Made by a program: the position numbers and the translations under genes. Below, in pieces: positions 25,442 through 33,712 of a stretch of 64,000 nucleotides of DNA; position 1 is the first letter of the stretch, and every line of letters starts with the position of its first letter. Source of the DNA: Candidatus Binatus soli. Lineage in GTDB: Bacteria > Desulfobacterota > Binatia > Binatales > Binataceae. The DNA lies in NCBI GenBank assembly GCA_002479255.1, contig DLMJ01000044.1:1-64000 (forward strand). Direction: 5' to 3'. The notes below the pieces were generated by a model that was not told the origin of the DNA, did not search any database, and saw only the letters and a list, made by a program, of their open reading frames with translations.

Positions 25442-25618
25442 CTTTCGATGCCACCCACTCGCGATCACGATCGCGCCCGTCGCGACGTCGCGATCGGCGG
25501 CGCCCGCGTGATGCTGAATTGGAAGAATTGGAAACCCGCGGCCCCGCGCATATCGACTCGATCCGCGAGCAACTGAAACGCCACGGCTGCGACTTTACGG
25601 TCCCCGCGCTCGGCTGAA
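25442..25618 (+). other. Possible broken small gene
   Basis: Between the hypothetical pair and the ferredoxin gene, one plus-strand frame ends in ELEELETRGPAHIDSIREQL, KRHGCDFTVPALG and a stop at 25616-25618, which looks protein-like. Upstream of it that frame turns into Arg-rich shadow sequence with no ATG, while an ATG at 25448 opens a different frame ending in VMLNWKNW. A frameshift near 25515 would join the two into a protein of about 55 residues. Weak evidence. Confidence 0.25.
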
Positions 25619-25621
25619 GAA

Positions 25622-26539
25622 CTACGTGAACATCGCGGCGATGCCTTTCGGCCGCACCGTCTTGCCCGCTGGTTTCATCGAATGCGCCAGCGCCTCGAGC
25701 TTCTGCTTGAATTCTTCCATCTCGGCCGCCTGCTTCGCTTCGAACGCCGCCGCGTCGCGCGCCGGCTTGCGCTCGAATGCCTCCCGCTCCGCCCGTCGCC
25801 GATTGTAGAAGCCCTCGAAAGTCTCCCTCACCGCCCGGTACATCGCGGTCTTCGGCACAAACGATCCCAGGCATGACGGGCAATGGAACACCACGCCCTG
25901 CGCGAACAGCCGATACGGAATCGTCCACGGCTTGTTGCAATCCTTGCAGATGACGGGCACTTCCCACGTGAGCGGATCGAATTCCGCGCGCTGTGCTGAA
26001 GTTGCCGCCGCCGCTGCTGGCGTCACCGCAGGTTTCGCAGGCTCCACCACGGGCTTGGGCGCAGCCTCCGTTGGCGCTGGCTTGGGTGCGGACGCCGCTG
26101 GCGCGACCGCAGGTTTTCCAGCCTCCTCCGCGGGCTTGGGTGCCGCTGCCGGCGCTGGCGATGGCTTGGGCGCGGCCGCTGCTTCCGCGCCGGTAGTGGC
26201 GACCGCCTGTTTGCGAAAACGCGACGGTGCGTCGTCGGGGAACGTCTCGTCGGGATGCAACTGCCTCGCGCGCGCGAGCAGCACGGCTTCGCTCTCCACG
26301 TTGGCCGGGTCGGGGATGCAGCAATCTACCGGACACACCGTCGCGCACGCTTCATGGTCGTAAAAGCCGACGCATTCGGTGCACTTCGACGGCACGATGT
26401 AATAGATGTCCTGTGCGATCGCGGGACTCGTCGCGCCGTTGAGCTCCCACGGCACTCCGCCCGCGTAAATCGCCGTGTTCGGACACTCCGGCTCGCACGC
26501 TCCGCAATTGATGCATTCGTTCGTGATCGTCGTCGCCAT
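25622..26539 (-). CDS. Two-cluster ferredoxin fused to Ala/Pro linker and zinc ribbon
   Basis: The first 80 residues form a 2[4Fe-4S] ferredoxin of the YfhL/Alvin type: CINCGACEPECP, then CTECVGFYDHEACATVCP with the extra spacing typical of that class. Residues about 110-190 are low-complexity Ala/Pro/Lys (PAAAPKPAEEAGKPAVAP). A second domain follows with CKDC and CPSC pairs (zinc ribbon, about 205-235), then a charged helix rich in Glu and Lys. The ferredoxin alone would be an ordinary electron carrier; the tail is unusual. It is transcribed alone on the minus strand. Confidence 0.85.
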   Translation of the reverse strand: MATTITNECINCGACEPECPNTAIYAGGVPWELNGATSPAIAQDIYYIVPSKCTECVGFYDHEACATVCPVDCCIPDPANVESEAVLLARARQLHPDETFPDDAPSRFRKQAVATTGAEAAAAPKPSPAPAAAPKPAEEAGKPAVAPAASAPKPAPTEAAPKPVVEPAKPAVTPAAAAATSAQRAEFDPLTWEVPVICKDCNKPWTIPYRLFAQGVVFHCPSCLGSFVPKTAMYRAVRETFEGFYNRRRAEREAFERKPARDAAAFEAKQAAEMEEFKQKLEALAHSMKPAGKTVRPKGIAAMFT

Positions 26540-26748
26540 CTTGTGAACCCCGGTCTATCGACAAAGCTGGATTGTGATCAACTTCAAAAAACTCTAACAA
26601 CGCTGATTTGAGCGGGCAATCGGCCTCCAGCCGCGACTGCTGCGTGCGATGCGCGCTTTTCGCGGCGACGTGGTTTTGACTATGCTGAGCGCGCAGCCGG
26701 GGTACACCCGGCCCGAAGCGCAATCACGACCGCAGGAGTGTCTTGCAC

Positions 26749-27936
26749 ATGGATCTTCAATTCACGTCCGAAGAAGAAGCATTTCGACTAAAGGTCCGCG
26801 GCTGGTTCGCCGAGAACATGCCGACCAGCGGACTGTCCGCCGACAGCGAGGGCCGGGACGACAAGACCTGGCTCGCCAGGGCCAAGGTCTGGCAGCGCAG
26901 ACTGTACGATGCCGGCTACGTCGCGCTCGCATGGCCCAAGGAATACGGCGGCCAGGCGTTGGATCCCGTGCGGCAATCGATCGTCAACGACGAGATGGTC
27001 CGGGCCAAGGCGCCGTATCTCGTCGGCGGATTGGGACTAATGATGCTCGGGCCGACGCTTATCTCGTGGGGCAGCGAGGAACAGAAGCAGCGCTACCTGC
27101 CGAAAATTCTCACCGCCGAAGAAATCTGGTGCCAGGGTTACTCCGAACCCGGCGCGGGTTCCGACCTCGCTTCGCTGAAGACGCGGGCGGAAATCGTCGG
27201 CGATGAGTTCGTCGTGAACGGGCAGAAAGTCTGGACCTCCGGCGCGCAATACGCCGACATGATGTTCTGCCTGGTGCGCACCGACCCCGAAGCGCCCAAG
27301 CATCGCGGCATTTCATACATGCTGATCGACATGCATGCGCCGGGAATCACCGTGCGTCCTCTGGTTCAGATGACCGGCGATCGCGGCTTCAATGAAGTGT
27401 TCTTCGACAACGTCCACGTGCCGCGCAAAAATCTGGTCGCCAAGCTCAACGAAGGATGGATCGTCGCCAACGCCACGCTCTTTCATGAGCGCAACATGCT
27501 CGGCTCCGCCAGCGGCAGCGAGCAGCGCTTCAATCGCCTGCTCGCACTTGCCAAATCGATCAAGCGCGGCGGCCGTCCGCTCACCGAGGACCCCGTCTTC
27601 CGCCAACGGCTCGTGGAGCTGGAGATCCGCGTCGAGGCGATGCGCTATCACGCGATCCGCCAACTTACCGATCAGATTCGCGGCAAGAATCCGGGCGTCG
27701 AGGCAATGATCAACAAGCTGGTCGGCACCGAGCTGAATCACGACCTCGCTTCCGCCGCGATGGAGGCGATGGGCGACTACTCGATGCTCTCGCGCGACGA
27801 CGAAGCCGTGCTCGATCACGGCTACTGGCCGTATGAGTGGATGTTCTCGCTCGGGCTGGTGATCGGCGGCGGCACGTCGCACATCCAGAAAAACATCATC
27901 GCGGAGCGCGGCCTCAAGATGCCCAAGTCGCGCTGA
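26749..27936 (+). CDS. Acyl-CoA dehydrogenase, first of an adjacent pair
   Basis: A 395-residue FAD enzyme catalysing alpha,beta-desaturation of an acyl-CoA. Typical segments: FRLKVRGWFAENMP, YAGVALAWPKEYGG-like YVALAWPKEYGG, CQGYSEPGAGSDLASLKT, VNGQKVWTSGAQYADMM, EVFFDNVHVPRKNLV and the C-terminal IGGGTSHIQKNIIAERGL, where His replaces the usual Glu after GGTS. ATG at 26749 follows AGGAG. The pair layout resembles two-subunit alpha2beta2 dehydrogenases used for sterol side chains and similar bulky acids; substrate not known. Confidence 0.92.
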   Translation: MDLQFTSEEEAFRLKVRGWFAENMPTSGLSADSEGRDDKTWLARAKVWQRRLYDAGYVALAWPKEYGGQALDPVRQSIVNDEMVRAKAPYLVGGLGLMMLGPTLISWGSEEQKQRYLPKILTAEEIWCQGYSEPGAGSDLASLKTRAEIVGDEFVVNGQKVWTSGAQYADMMFCLVRTDPEAPKHRGISYMLIDMHAPGITVRPLVQMTGDRGFNEVFFDNVHVPRKNLVAKLNEGWIVANATLFHERNMLGSASGSEQRFNRLLALAKSIKRGGRPLTEDPVFRQRLVELEIRVEAMRYHAIRQLTDQIRGKNPGVEAMINKLVGTELNHDLASAAMEAMGDYSMLSRDDEAVLDHGYWPYEWMFSLGLVIGGGTSHIQKNIIAERGLKMPKSR

Positions 27937-28033
27937 ACCGCGCCCGTTATTCACGGGAGGTGTCACAGACACACGGCCGCGCCACGGGCGCGGGTAAGGG
28001 TGCATCGACGCCAAATTTGGAGAGAGGGCAATC

Positions 28034-29140
28034 ATGGATTTCGGACTCAGCGAAGAACAACAGCAGCTCAAGGAAAGCGCGCGCGCGTTTCTCAGCGGCG
28101 AATGCCCTACCACGTTCGTGCGCAAAATAATGGCCACCGATGACGGCTATCCGCGCGAACTCTACGCTCAGATTGCGAAGCTCGGATGGAGCGGGCTCGT
28201 CGTTCCCGAGAAATTCGGCGGCGCGGGACTCGGGATGCTCGACATGGCGATGATTCTCGAAGAGGGCGGCTACGCTGCGATGCCGGGGCCGTTCCTGTTC
28301 TCGTCAGTGCTTGCGGCCAGCGTGCTCAAACTGGGCGGCTCCGAACAGCTCAACTCGAAATGGCTCACCGCGCTCGCCGAGGGCAAAGCAATCGGCACGG
28401 TCGCGGTCGTCGAGCGCGCGGGCAGCATCGATCCGGTTGACATCGCGGCGGTCGCGACGAAAGACGGCGCAGGATGGCGTCTCAACGGGACCAAGATGTT
28501 CGTGCCGTATGCCAACGTCGCCGACTTTATCGTCGTCGCCGCCAAAAGTGATGCTGGTGAAATTTTTCTGTTCGTCGTCGATGCAAAAGCGCCGGGCGTG
28601 ACGATTCGTTTACTCAAGAATCTCGATCTGACGCGCCGCGTCTCGAGCGTCGAGCTCAAGGGCGCTCCCGCCGAGCGGCTTGGCGGCGGAACCGATCTTT
28701 TCGCGAAATTAATCGACGTTGCCGCTGTTGCCGTCGCTGCCGACTCGCTCGGCGGCACCGAACGCGCGCTCGAGATGGCGGTGGAATACTCCAAAGTCCG
28801 CGAGCAGTTCGGCAAACCGATCGGATCGTTCCAGGCGCTCAAGCACGCGGCCGCCGAAATCGTCGCCGACCTGGAACCCGCGCGCGCGATGCTCTGGTAC
28901 GCCGCCTACGCTCAGGACACCGGCGCCGCAGACGCATCGCGCACGGCTGCGATGGCGAAGGCGCGCCTGTGCGATATCTACAGCCGCGGCACCGACCGCG
29001 CCGTTCTGATGCACGGTGGAATCGGTTTCACCTGGGAGCACGATATGCATCTGTGGTTCAAGCGCGCGCGCTTCAACGAGTCGTGCTTCGGCTCTCCCGC
29101 GTACCATCGCGAGCGCGTGGCGATTCTCGGTGCGTATTGA
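28034..29140 (+). CDS. Acyl-CoA dehydrogenase, second of an adjacent pair
   Basis: A 368-residue acyl-CoA dehydrogenase-like protein starting MDFGLSEEQQQLKESARAFL after GGAGAGAGG. It keeps KLGWSGLVVPEKFGGAGLGM, GTKMFVPYANVADFIVVAA and HGGIGFTWEHDMHLWFKRA, a C-terminal pattern common in the partner subunit of heteromeric dehydrogenases. It follows the first gene by about 100 bases in the same direction. That the two form one complex is inference. Confidence 0.9.
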   Translation: MDFGLSEEQQQLKESARAFLSGECPTTFVRKIMATDDGYPRELYAQIAKLGWSGLVVPEKFGGAGLGMLDMAMILEEGGYAAMPGPFLFSSVLAASVLKLGGSEQLNSKWLTALAEGKAIGTVAVVERAGSIDPVDIAAVATKDGAGWRLNGTKMFVPYANVADFIVVAAKSDAGEIFLFVVDAKAPGVTIRLLKNLDLTRRVSSVELKGAPAERLGGGTDLFAKLIDVAAVAVAADSLGGTERALEMAVEYSKVREQFGKPIGSFQALKHAAAEIVADLEPARAMLWYAAYAQDTGAADASRTAAMAKARLCDIYSRGTDRAVLMHGGIGFTWEHDMHLWFKRARFNESCFGSPAYHRERVAILGAY

Positions 29141-29194
29141 GGCAGAGCAGGACGCGCTCGCCCCGATGCGCCTGTTCGCCGACCGCGAACATCT

Positions 29195-30934
29195 TCACTG
29201 TTTCACTGCGCGCAGGATGTCGGTCTTGGTCACGATTCCATTCAGGGCGCCGGCGCCGTCCGTCACCAGCAGCATCTGCGCGCCGCGCTCGCGCACCAAC
29301 AGCCGCAGTGCCTCGCTGAGATCGCAGTCGTCCGTCACGCGAATCGCGTCGCAGTCCGCGAATTCGCCGACAGTGATTTTGTCCCATTCCTCGGGAGCGA
29401 CCCGGCTGAGATCGGATACACTAATCGTCCCCACGACCTGGTCGCCGTCGTACACCGGGAAGAACGTGTGCCGATGACGGGCCGCGACGCTCGAGACGAA
29501 TTCGCGAATCGTTGACCCGGCTTGCGCGGAAATGACGCGATGCTGCATCACGTCCCGCACCGTCATCCCGGATAGGTCCGCGAGTTTGGCGGTTTCGTGA
29601 AGATGCTGATCGCCAGAAACCGACGCCTCGCCCGAGATTGCATAGGCGACCGCTGCGCCGATGAGGCTCGGGATGATATAGGAATGGCCGCCGGTGGTTT
29701 CCGCGACGAAGACCACGGCGGTGAGTGGAGCTTTGTATCCGGCCGCGATGAACGCCGCCATCCCGACCGCGGCATAGAGATCGTGCGTCGGCGAGTGAAC
29801 GACCGATTGCGCGTAGGCGTTGCCGATCGCTCCGCCGACCAGCAGCAGCGGCACAAACATCGCGCTGACACCGCCCGAGCCGAGCGAGAAAATCGTCGCG
29901 AGCAGCTTCAACGCGGCGAATGCCAGCAGCACTTCGGTCGGAATCGGATGCCTGAGCACGTAGCGGACGGCCTCGTAGTTGGGGCCGATCGGAATGAGCG
30001 GGCCGTTGTAAATCGTCACGAACGCGAGGCCGCACAGCGCGGTGCCGAGTCCGCCGATCGTGAGCTTCAGCGTATGCGGTATCCTGCTGGCTATGGAAAA
30101 CGTACGCACGCGGCGAAACGTGATGTCGAAGACGATTGCGATTAGCCCGATTCCTGCGCCGAGCAGAGCCGACCAGGCAACGTCGATCGCCCGGAAGCTG
30201 GTGCTGCCCGCGAAACCGAACAACGGCTCGGCACCGACGATCGACACCAGCGTTGCGTAAGCTACCACTGACGCGATCAGCGACGGCAGCAGCGCTTCGT
30301 GCGCGAGATCGTCCTTGTACGGCATCTCGAGCGCGAACACGATGCCGGTAAGGGGAGCGCGGAAGACCGCCGACATGCCCGCCGCTGCGCCGCTGATCAA
30401 CATGATTCGGCGGTCGCGCGCTTCCAGACCGAAACGGCGCAGCTTGGTCCATAGCCACGATCCGATCGCGCCGCCGCTGTAAATGCCCGGTCCTTCGAGT
30501 GCGGCGCTGCCGCCCGAGCCGACGGTGGTCACCGCGGCGAGCAACTTCCACCAGAACGGATGCATGTCGATGTCGCCCTGATGCTCGTGGTAGGAGCGAA
30601 CGATCTCCTCGGTCGAGTGTTCGTCGGGGTCGGGCGTTCGAAACTGCATTATCAGCCCCGTCACGAAGAAGCCGGCGACGAGTCCGGCCACGATTGCCCA
30701 ATGATGAGCAAGGTAGTAGGGAAGTAGTGCTGCCCAGATGATCCCGAGAATGAGCACAGCGATTCCGGTGATGATGAGGCCGGTCAAGATGCCGATGATG
30801 GGCGCGACGAGAAGCCATTTCTGGATGTCGCGCGAGTACGTTGCCGTCAGGTCTTCATTGACCAGAGCGATGTACTTTCGCAATAGGGGATGCTTAAAGA
30901 AACTCGAATCCAGGAAGTTCGCCAAGATTCCCAA
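29195..30934 (-). CDS. ClC-family chloride channel/antiporter with C-terminal CBS pair
   Basis: The 579-residue membrane protein has the ClC fold. Motif GSGGSAALEGPGIYSGG corresponds to the selectivity region, with Glu of EGP as the gating glutamate; a second motif GSGGVSAMFVPLLLVGGAIG matches GSGxxPGxxxP-type loops. The C-terminal 125 residues form two CBS domains (MTVRDVMQHRVISAQAGSTI and the end LVTDGAGALNGIVTKTDIL), which usually bind adenine nucleotides and regulate transport. It is divergent from the response regulator gene. Confidence 0.92.
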   Translation of the reverse strand: MGILANFLDSSFFKHPLLRKYIALVNEDLTATYSRDIQKWLLVAPIIGILTGLIITGIAVLILGIIWAALLPYYLAHHWAIVAGLVAGFFVTGLIMQFRTPDPDEHSTEEIVRSYHEHQGDIDMHPFWWKLLAAVTTVGSGGSAALEGPGIYSGGAIGSWLWTKLRRFGLEARDRRIMLISGAAAGMSAVFRAPLTGIVFALEMPYKDDLAHEALLPSLIASVVAYATLVSIVGAEPLFGFAGSTSFRAIDVAWSALLGAGIGLIAIVFDITFRRVRTFSIASRIPHTLKLTIGGLGTALCGLAFVTIYNGPLIPIGPNYEAVRYVLRHPIPTEVLLAFAALKLLATIFSLGSGGVSAMFVPLLLVGGAIGNAYAQSVVHSPTHDLYAAVGMAAFIAAGYKAPLTAVVFVAETTGGHSYIIPSLIGAAVAYAISGEASVSGDQHLHETAKLADLSGMTVRDVMQHRVISAQAGSTIREFVSSVAARHRHTFFPVYDGDQVVGTISVSDLSRVAPEEWDKITVGEFADCDAIRVTDDCDLSEALRLLVRERGAQMLLVTDGAGALNGIVTKTDILRAVKQ

Positions 30935-31309
30935 TGCTGCGATCCTTTCCCTACTTGGAATTGGCTCAGCGAGTCATATTGCAACCTCAATGACTAGCAC
31001 GATGTATCGGGCGGGCACAGTCACAGTAACAAGTGTCGCAGAATTGCAACAAACAATCTCTTGCGGGAGGTTGACGCATCGACGACTCAGCGGCGGTGTA
31101 CAGGAAAGGAAGTGATGTTCAACGTCCAAATCGGGGATTTGCGGGTCGTCGATGGTTTCAATAGGCTTCGCAGCATCATACGTCGATTAGGCGTGTCGTT
31201 CCTCGTCATGTCATGACTCGAATATAGCGCTGAGGGAAATGGCACGGCAATTGGATGATTAGTTGACGAGAGATTTCACTGCCACGGATTCGTCAGGTGA
31301 TGGGGGATT
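30935..31309. other. Divergent intergenic region between ClC and response regulator genes
   Basis: No gene is credible here. The stretch is less GC-rich than its surroundings and must contain both divergent promoters. The only clear element is the perfect palindrome GTCATG-T-CATGAC at 31205-31217. A sigma-54-like string at 31240-31255 fails at the essential -12 dinucleotide. Confidence 0.6.
31205..31217. promoter_or_regulatory. 13-base palindrome, possible operator
   Basis: GTCATG, a single T, then CATGAC: six-base arms that are exact reverse complements. It lies 93 bases ahead of the response regulator start in the divergent region. Which protein might bind is unknown. Confidence 0.35.
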
Positions 31310-31792
31310 ATGAGCGACGAAGAGAAGGAAAAAGAACAAGACAAAGGACTGAGTCTGTTGAATCCTGGGGTCAGGATTTTTCTGGTCGAAGACAACCCGG
31401 ACCACGTTTTTATCGCGCTCACTGTAGTAAGGCAGGTGCTAGGCGACGATATCGAATTGGTGCATGCGTCGAATGCCGATGAAGCGTTGCTCATGATCGC
31501 GCAGTTCACGGAGCACGATCGCCCGGATTTGCTTTTGGTGGATTTGCGTTTGCCTGACAACGGCGGCTTCTCCGTGTTGCAGGCGGCGCGGGCGAACGAG
31601 GCGCTGACGGCGGTGCCGATGTTCGTTATCACGAGCTCGCTCTACGATCGCGATATTGCGGAGAGCTACCAACTCGGCGCGTCTGCCGTCCTGTGCAAGC
31701 CGCTCTCGCGCGCCAAGCTGCGCGACGAGCTGGTGCGCGTGGGCGCACTGCCGCTATCGCAGCGGTCGATCGATCCGGCATATCGCCACTAG
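31310..31792 (+). CDS. Stand-alone response regulator receiver protein
   Basis: The 160-residue protein is a single REC domain with short tails: the acidic pair in LVEDNPDHVF, phosphoacceptor Asp in LLLVDLRLPDNGG, Ser/Thr switch in FVITSSLYDRD and Lys in CKPLSRAKL. Absence of an output domain puts it in the Rcp1/CheY-like group that usually pairs with hybrid or phytochrome-like kinases; no kinase is adjacent. The N-terminus is charged (SDEEKEKEQDKG). Confidence 0.9.
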   Translation: MSDEEKEKEQDKGLSLLNPGVRIFLVEDNPDHVFIALTVVRQVLGDDIELVHASNADEALLMIAQFTEHDRPDLLLVDLRLPDNGGFSVLQAARANEALTAVPMFVITSSLYDRDIAESYQLGASAVLCKPLSRAKLRDELVRVGALPLSQRSIDPAYRH

Positions 31793-31956
31793 TCAAGCTT
31801 GATCGCATTCGCACACGGGCTGTGAGTCGCGCAACTCACGGCCCGTTCGATTTTGCAGGCTTGACGCTCGCGCCGGCAAATAGGATTCTCGCTGACGGTC
31901 TGCCCGGCAGCAGACGGGACTTGCATAGCGGCGAAAATCATCGCACAGGAGTTGCC

Positions 31957-33198
31957 GTGAAACCCTACACATTTGAGCATAGTGACGCGCTGATGGAGCG
32001 CGCCAAAAGAGTTGTTCCCGGCGGCATCTACGGCCATCAGACGCCGCTGCTGCTTACCAGGGGCGCCTACCCGTCATTTTTCGCGCGCGGGGAGGGTTCC
32101 CACGTTTGGGACGTCGATGGCAACGAGTACATCGACTACATATGCTCTTACGGCCCAATCGTGCTCGGCCATCGGCATCCCAAAGTCGAGGAAGCCGCGC
32201 GCCGGCAGATGGAACTCGGCAACTGCTTCAACGCACCGGGGCCGGTGTGGGTCGATCTCGCGGAGCACCTTGTCTCGATCACGCCGTTCGCCGACTGGAC
32301 AGTATTCGCCAAAAACGGGTCCGACGTATGCACCTGGGCGACTGAAGTCGCGCGTCAAGCGACGGGGCGGCCAAAGATCGCGATGTGCTCCGGCGCATAC
32401 CACGGCACCGATGCATGGTGTACGCCCCTTCCCGGCGGTGTGACGCCGGAAGACCGCGCGAACATGGTTTATTTTCGATTCAACGATCTCGAGAGCCTCC
32501 ACCACGCGGTCGAGGAAAACAGCGGCAAGATCGCGGGCGTAATCCTGTCGCCGTTCAAGCACGACGCCGGACACGACTCGGAGTTGCCGATCGAAGGATT
32601 TCTGTCCGGCGTGCGGAAAATCTGCGACGACAACGGCATGGTCTTCATCCTGGACGACGTTCGCGCCGGGTTCCGCCTGCACATGGGCGGCTCAGGCGAG
32701 TTGTTCGGAGTGCGCCCCGACCTCACGACTTACTGCAAGGCGATCGCCAACGGCTATCCGCTCGCCGCATGCCTTGGGCGCGACAGCCTGAAACAGGCAG
32801 CGCAGGAAGTGTTCTTTACGGGATCGTACTTCACCAGCGCCGTGCCGATGGCGGCGAGCCTGGCGAATCTCAAGGAGCTGCAGGCGGGTGGCGGAATCGA
32901 GAGGATGCGCACGATCGGCGAGAAGCTGCGCACCGGTCTGCTCGCGCAGGCGCGCAGCGCCGGGCTCGAGGTGACGTACTCCGGACCGCCGGCGATGCCG
33001 TACATGACGTTCAAGGCCGACGCGGGCCATCACGATCGCGCCAAGGTTTTCTGTGGCGCATGCGCGCGCAGCGGAGTGTACGTAGCGCCGCGTCACAACT
33101 GGTTCATCTCGGCTGCGCATACCGAGCGCGACATCGAGCAGACCCTGGATGTCACCGAGCGAGCGTTCGAGGCCGTGCGCAAGCAATTCGGCGCATAG
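31957..33198 (+). CDS. Class III PLP aminotransferase, HemL-like
   Basis: A 413-residue fold-I aminotransferase related to glutamate-1-semialdehyde aminomutase: RVVPGGIYGHQTPLLL at the start, VDGNEYIDYICSYGPIVLGH, FAKNGSDVCTWATEVAR (GSDA-like phosphate loop), ILDDVRAGFR with the PLP-binding Asp, and TYCKAIANGYPLAACLG with the PLP Lys. GTG at 31957 follows CAGGAG; the frame is open further upstream across the end of the response regulator gene. No haem genes are nearby, so true HemL function is doubtful; a beta- or omega-aminotransferase is likely. Confidence 0.85.
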   Translation: MKPYTFEHSDALMERAKRVVPGGIYGHQTPLLLTRGAYPSFFARGEGSHVWDVDGNEYIDYICSYGPIVLGHRHPKVEEAARRQMELGNCFNAPGPVWVDLAEHLVSITPFADWTVFAKNGSDVCTWATEVARQATGRPKIAMCSGAYHGTDAWCTPLPGGVTPEDRANMVYFRFNDLESLHHAVEENSGKIAGVILSPFKHDAGHDSELPIEGFLSGVRKICDDNGMVFILDDVRAGFRLHMGGSGELFGVRPDLTTYCKAIANGYPLAACLGRDSLKQAAQEVFFTGSYFTSAVPMAASLANLKELQAGGGIERMRTIGEKLRTGLLAQARSAGLEVTYSGPPAMPYMTFKADAGHHDRAKVFCGACARSGVYVAPRHNWFISAAHTERDIEQTLDVTERAFEAVRKQFGA

Positions 33199-33223
33199 CC
33201 CGTCGAGGGAACACCGGTTACGA

Positions 33224-33655
33224 CTATATGCGTTCCAGAACGATGACCGGTATTTGACGGGTGGTGTTCTTCTGGTAGCCGGCAAACGCGGGCATCGCTT
33301 TGGCCTGCGCGTTGAACAGCCGCTCGCGCTCGGGGCCAGTGGTAATGACAGCCTTGGCCTGGAAGCGTTCGATCCCCAGCTCTATCGTCGGGGTAGGGTG
33401 AGCCTTGAGGTTGTGATACCAGGCGGGATGTTTCGGCGCTCCGGCCTTCGACGCGATTATGACGATTCGATCGCCATCCTTGGTGTACACCAGCGGAGTG
33501 GTAAAGGGACGGCCGCTCTTCGCGCCGGTCGTGGTCAGAAGAAGGAGCGGCGCGCCCACGAACGGGCCGCTTAGAACCTTGCCGCCGTTGGCGCGAAACT
33601 CTTCGATCAGTTTCTGGTTGAATTCGCGCATTGCTTTCTCGTTGAACTCCGGCAT
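33224..33655 (-). CDS. Deazaflavin (F420)-dependent nitroreductase family protein
   Basis: A 143-residue split-barrel protein of the Ddn family. Diagnostic segments are LLLLTTTGAKSGRPFTTPLV, DRIVIIASKAGAPKHPAWYH and NLKAHPTPTIELG. Mycobacterial Ddn relatives use reduced F420 to reduce quinones or nitro compounds. The start MPEFNEKAMREFNQKLI is followed by a helix that may associate with membranes. It sits alone between the aminotransferase and amidase genes. Confidence 0.88.
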   Translation of the reverse strand: MPEFNEKAMREFNQKLIEEFRANGGKVLSGPFVGAPLLLLTTTGAKSGRPFTTPLVYTKDGDRIVIIASKAGAPKHPAWYHNLKAHPTPTIELGIERFQAKAVITTGPERERLFNAQAKAMPAFAGYQKNTTRQIPVIVLERI

Positions 33656-33712
33656 GGCGTGTCTCCTCTCTTTCGCAGTTAAACTTATGCTCGATCGTGA
33701 CCCAGTCCTAGT

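Noticed and set aside
31240..31255. Sigma-54-like promoter TGGCACGGCAATTGGA before the response regulator gene
   Set aside because: Spacing and the -24 box fit, but the invariant GC at -12 is GG, so it is not a reliable site.
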